From UMGS1312 sp964631595 (GTDB lineage: Bacteria > Bacillota > Clostridia > Oscillospirales > CAG-272), in the NCBI GenBank assembly GCA_964631595.1, contig CAZVXL010000001.1, positions 123,699 to 187,698 on the forward strand: a DNA stretch of 64,000 bases, given 5' to 3'. Both the position numbers and the translations under genes were made by a program. Below, piece by piece: positions 60,945 through 64,000 of the stretch (positions are counted from its first letter, which is position 1; each line of letters begins with the position of its first letter). Below the pieces are notes generated by a model. The model made no database searches, was not told the DNA's origin, and saw nothing but the letters and a program-made list of their open reading frames with translations.

Positions 60945-63206
60945 TTATTCAAAATTCTCGGCGCGCTTCTCCGACTCCGCCTTCTCGCTCATAGACTGGA
61001 TATTAATCAGCTTATAGAACTTGCCCTTCTTCGCCATGAGCTCATCGGGTGAGCCGAATTCCAAGATACGTCCGTTATCGACGACGATTATCTTATTCGC
61101 CTTGCGGAGTGTTGAGAGACGGTGCGCTATCATGAGCGTAGTCCGTCCGTACACGATATTGTCGATAGCGTCCTGTATCAGCTTCTCCGTCTCGGAATCC
61201 ACAGCGGAGGTAGCTTCGTCGAAGATGAGGATCGACGGATTCTTCAGCACTGCTCTGGCTATGGAGAGGCGCTGCTTTTCTCCGCCCGAAAGACCGACGC
61301 CGCGTTCTCCGAGCAGAGTATCGTAGGAATCGGGCAGGCGCGAAATAAAGCCGTGCGCATTGGCTATATCCGCGACGTTTATGACCTCCTCCGGAGTTGC
61401 ATCGGGCTTTGAGTACGCTATATTATTGAATATGGTGTCTCGAAACATGACGGGCTCCTGCTGTACGTATCCCACCTGATTGCGGAAGAACGTCATGTCT
61501 ATATCCTTTATGTTTATGTCATCAACAAGTATCTCGCCGTCGTAATCATCGTAGAATCTGAGCAGGAGATTTATGAGCGTCGATTTTCCGGAGCCCGTCG
61601 TACCGACGATACCGACAACATCGCCCGGCTCGATCACGAAGTTAATATCGGAGAGCACCTTCTTTGAGCGGTCGAAGGAGAAATTGACATTGCGGAATTC
61701 GATCTTACCGTGAATAACATCGGGGTGATAGCCCTTTCCGAAATCGTGCTCCGGCTCGGCATTGATAATGTCGAAGATACGCTCTGCGGAGGTCATTGCG
61801 TTCTGATATGTATCACCGAGAACGGCAAAGAAGTTCACGGGGGTATAGAACATACCCGTATACGATATAAAGGAAACAAGAGTACCGAGGGAAAGCTGCT
61901 CCGGATCCTCGATGACCATTTTACCGCCGAAGAACCAGATGATCGCCATACCGACCATTACAAGGAAGCCGATGAAGCCGGGGTGAAGCGATGCTATCTT
62001 TCCGAGTCTCCTGTCCTCATCAAGCCATCGGTCAACATTTCCCGAGAATTTCTTTACCGCCGTCTCCTCCTTTGAAAAGGATTTTACCACACGTATTGCG
62101 GGAATGGTGTCGGTCAGAAGTCCCGATATGGAGGCATTTCTTCTCCAAAGCCTGCGGTAAAACGGATTTATCCTTGTGTAGATGAGCTTTGATATCCAGA
62201 CGATGAGCGGAACGGGTATAAGCGCCATAAGCGTGAGCTTCCAGTTCATCACCAGCATCATCACGACAATACCGATAACGGTGAACACGTTGACTATCGC
62301 CGTCTGAGTCATCGTCATCATAAACGACTGAAGCGTTACGGTATCCGCGTTGATCCTGTTCACCACGGAGCCCGTGGAGGTCTTGTCATAAAACTTCATC
62401 GGGAGATACTGTGCCTTTGCGTATATCTCTTTTTTCAGATCTCCGATGATGGAGTTGCCCGTTATACGGAGAAGATACGTTTTGACAACGCCGATGCCCG
62501 AATTTGTAAAATGCAGGGCTACATAGAATATTATGATATATATAAGTCCCCTCATGCTTTTGCTCGGTATTACATCATCAACAAGAGTCTGAGTTATCAC
62601 AGGCGGAATGAGGGAGGCGACGGTGGACAGCGCCGACAGGAAAAGGCTGAGCACCAGCATACCCATATGCGGCTTTATAAATCTGTAGAGAGATGCGCCG
62701 AGCTTCTTTTTGCCCGCACAGCCTATACAGACGGAATCGGGAGACGGAAGCCGCTTGCCGCACTTGGGACAGTTTGAGGTCTGATTTCGGAAGGTGGAGC
62801 GAACAGCCTCAAGGCACGGCTCCACGCTCTCGCCCGCGCCGACCTTTTTGACAAAATCCGCTGCCGCTTCACAGAGCTCCGCGACAGAAAATGTAAAGCG
62901 CGCCAGATCATTTTTCTCTCCGTCACGGAGAGTCGCCGTCATGATCGCATTTCCGTAAAGGCGCTTGACCGACACGGTCTCTATCTCGGAAAAATCAAGT
63001 GCCACGGCTCGCGGAGTATCCCCGATATCTACCGCGCACAGCCGATGTGAGGACAAAAAGAGTGCGGATTCGCCGTAGCTTCCGTCAAGAAGCAGGTCGC
63101 ACTGTATCGCAAACAGGAATTCATCGCGGGAATCCTCAAACTGCGACACTGCTTCAAGGATCTTTTCCGAGATGGGCTTATTCTTCAGCAAAAATTCTGT
63201 ATTCAT
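60945..63206 (-). CDS. ABC exporter with N-terminal PH-like domain and zinc ribbon
   Basis: 753 residues. Residues 1-135 form a PH-like beta domain (ESALFLSSHRLCAVDIGD, LDFSEIETVSVKRL). A zinc ribbon follows (CPKCGKRLPSPDSVCIGCAG, about 145-165). Six membrane helices span 180-460. The ATPase has Walker A GTTGSGKST, signature LSGGEKQR, Walker B LIFDEATSAVD and H-loop AHRLS. A type IV half-transporter, presumably a homodimer. The unusual N-terminal fusion and co-transcription with DUF1854 and a c-di-AMP receptor set it apart from ordinary multidrug exporters. AAGG upstream of the ATG. Confidence 0.93.
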   Translation of the reverse strand: MNTEFLLKNKPISEKILEAVSQFEDSRDEFLFAIQCDLLLDGSYGESALFLSSHRLCAVDIGDTPRAVALDFSEIETVSVKRLYGNAIMTATLRDGEKNDLARFTFSVAELCEAAADFVKKVGAGESVEPCLEAVRSTFRNQTSNCPKCGKRLPSPDSVCIGCAGKKKLGASLYRFIKPHMGMLVLSLFLSALSTVASLIPPVITQTLVDDVIPSKSMRGLIYIIIFYVALHFTNSGIGVVKTYLLRITGNSIIGDLKKEIYAKAQYLPMKFYDKTSTGSVVNRINADTVTLQSFMMTMTQTAIVNVFTVIGIVVMMLVMNWKLTLMALIPVPLIVWISKLIYTRINPFYRRLWRRNASISGLLTDTIPAIRVVKSFSKEETAVKKFSGNVDRWLDEDRRLGKIASLHPGFIGFLVMVGMAIIWFFGGKMVIEDPEQLSLGTLVSFISYTGMFYTPVNFFAVLGDTYQNAMTSAERIFDIINAEPEHDFGKGYHPDVIHGKIEFRNVNFSFDRSKKVLSDINFVIEPGDVVGIVGTTGSGKSTLINLLLRFYDDYDGEILVDDINIKDIDMTFFRNQVGYVQQEPVMFRDTIFNNIAYSKPDATPEEVINVADIANAHGFISRLPDSYDTLLGERGVGLSGGEKQRLSIARAVLKNPSILIFDEATSAVDSETEKLIQDAIDNIVYGRTTLMIAHRLSTLRKANKIIVVDNGRILEFGSPDELMAKKGKFYKLINIQSMSEKAESEKRAENFE

Positions 63207-63514
63207 AGCATACCTTTCTTACGCCTGTGCTTCGGTCTCACAGAAGCCGTCACAGCGCACAGACGGAGTCGAAAAACAACAATTATATGGAATTTTTGTT
63301 TTCGAACATCACCCTTGCACACAAGGCAAAGGACTTTTGCGGACGGGAAAGTCCCGCATATGTTTGGTTTATGATAAAACATACCGACGGTAAAGTCAAG
63401 AACGAACGGAAAATAAATTGATTTTCGGAATTTTGCACAAAGTGCATGGCGCATTTTGTGCAAACAAAGCCACAATGACGAAGTGTCGCGTTTTGAAAAA
63501 AAGGCTTTTATGCC
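63207..63514. other. intergenic region upstream of the ABC exporter operon
   Basis: No gene seen. A lone TATAAT on the minus strand (63282-63287) may belong to the ABC operon promoter, but its -35 is poor. An imperfect palindrome TTTGCACAAA (63432-63441)/TTTGTGCAAA (63455-63464) could be an operator or a transcript end. Confidence 0.4.
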
Positions 63515-63543
63515 TTTACAAAGCGGTGAAAATGTGGTATAAT
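63515..63543 (+). promoter_or_regulatory. promoter of tRNA-Arg
   Basis: TTTACA (63515-63520), 17 bp, TATAAT (63538-63543), extended -10 TGG. Confidence 0.87.
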
Positions 63544-63595
63544 ACGCTGAGTGGAGAATGAGCGCATTACTCACGCTGACCGCACACGTCCCGAT

Positions 63596-63672
63596 CCGCC
63601 CTTAGCTCAGCCGGATAGAGTACCGGATTCCGATTCCGATGGTCGAGGGTTCGAATCCCCCAGGGCGGGCCA
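63596..63672 (+). tRNA. tRNA-Arg (anticodon CCG)
   Basis: 77 nt with encoded CCA. Acceptor CCGCCCT pairs perfectly with AGGGCGG; D stem GCTC/GAGT; anticodon loop TTCCGAT gives CCG (reads CGG); T loop TTCGAAT. Two C.A mismatches are visible: the closing pair of the anticodon stem (27-43) and the second pair of the T stem (50-64). Confidence 0.88.
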
Positions 63673-63673
63673 G

Positions 63674-63705
63674 AAAAACCGACTTGTCTTGGCAAGTCGG
63701 TTTTT
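63674..63705 (+). terminator. terminator of tRNA-Arg
   Basis: 13-bp stem (63674-63686 with 63693-63705) with a 6-nt loop, A-run before and T-run after; starts two bases after the CCA. Confidence 0.92.
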
Positions 63706-63714
63706 CAGTTAAAT

Positions 63715-63900
63715 CCGACCTCATCGGGACAGATAGGCGGATTTAATTTCATCTGAGGCGACACGCCGAAGATTTCATCCGAGCTTGCTCGGATTTCATC
63801 GTGAGCGCAAGCGAACGATTTCCCTAAAAATTGCAGTGTACCACCAACCCCCTCAGGCGCTTCACGCACCGAGGTTGTGCTTATCGTGCCGCAAGGCACA
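63715..63900. repeat. hairpin-rich non-coding tract, probably a dispersed repeat
   Basis: Several short perfect hairpins in a row: ATCCGAG/CTCGGAT, an imperfect one around GAGCGCAAGCG, and GTGCC/GGCAC. Phrases such as GATTTCATC recur around them. An open frame of 74 codons on the minus strand runs through it, but its composition is that of the repeat, not of a protein. The tract from here to the window end holds no gene I can support. Confidence 0.5.
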
Positions 63901-63909
63901 CTTAGTTCG

Positions 63910-63949
63910 AAAATAGACCCTTTTGCCATGTGGCAAAAGGGTCTATTTT
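63910..63949. terminator. strong bidirectional terminator near the right edge
   Basis: 19-bp perfect stem (63910-63928 with 63931-63949) with a 2-nt loop and terminal A/T runs built into the stem. Confidence 0.75.
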
Positions 63950-64000
63950 CGTGCGAGAGACGGGCAATAAGGTGCGTAAACAGGGGTAAAAACGAAGATT

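Noticed and set aside
63705..63929. 74-codon open frame at the right end, minus strand
   Set aside because: It runs through tandem hairpins and a terminator and has no RBS; composition matches a repeat.

Overview
The window looks like chromosome from an anaerobic, gut- or rumen-type Firmicute (class Clostridia, most likely Oscillospiraceae/Ruminococcaceae). The evidence is several secreted proteins ending in type I dockerins, a trimeric NAD(H)-linked [FeFe] hydrogenase, a flavodiiron protein with rubredoxin, a SCIFF ranthipeptide with its radical-SAM maturase, a c-di-AMP receptor of the DarA/PstA type, an ECF transporter core, and Gram-positive style ribosome binding sites and sigma-A promoters. 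The genus is inference. I see no phage, transposase, integrase or CRISPR array.

Left end (1-8.9 kb): a secreted-protein island. Two BspA-type leucine-rich-repeat (LRR) proteins with C-terminal dockerins lie on the minus strand. The first is split by one in-frame TAG and the second carries four near-identical 138-bp tandem modules. Next come a parallel beta-helix protein without a signal peptide, and a divergent secreted dockerin protein. The promoters of the second LRR gene and the beta-helix gene share an unusual identical spacer.

8.98-17.25 kb: ten minus-strand genes form one hydrogenase operon. In transcription order they are hydC (NuoE-like), a DRTGG protein, a small HATPase, a putative sensory [FeFe] hydrogenase (HydS-like), a second DRTGG protein, a PHP phosphoesterase, a second HATPase, hndB, hydB (NuoF-like) and hydA (catalytic). 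Sensor and regulator genes are thus embedded between the subunits of the enzyme. An Mrp/ApbC ATPase gene with its own promoter follows.

18.6-30.8 kb: a long minus-strand run of eleven genes starting from a consensus promoter: ruvC, an RlmI/K-like methyltransferase, ecfA1, ecfA2, ecfT, truA, a DUF5711 protein, a CvpA-like protein, pgsA, a zinc-finger Clp ATPase, and a P-type ATPase homologue that has lost its catalytic motifs.

31-43.4 kb: mostly plus strand. Contents are dat-alr (D-amino acids), tmcAL (minus), a DUF4838 lipoprotein, purC, a VOC protein, a glycosyltransferase, ruvAB, and a secreted cohesin-like/dockerin protein.

43.6-54.9 kb: radC-yhcH-GH36 alpha-galactosidase (minus); a four-domain flavodiiron protein followed by a free 52-residue rubredoxin (minus); the SCIFF precursor (seven cysteines instead of six) with maturase and an overlapping PLP decarboxylase-like gene (plus); and fakB-fakA (DegV/DAK2).

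55-64 kb: a Wzy-like polymerase, an unrecognised protein and a mannose-6-phosphate isomerase form an overlapping trio (plus). Then come a MATE exporter (minus) and an ABC exporter-DUF1854-darA operon (minus). The window ends with tRNA-Arg(CCG), which has two C.A stem mismatches, and a hairpin-rich non-coding tract. Most recognisable promoters are sigma-A type with 17-bp spacers, many with an extended -10 (TGN).
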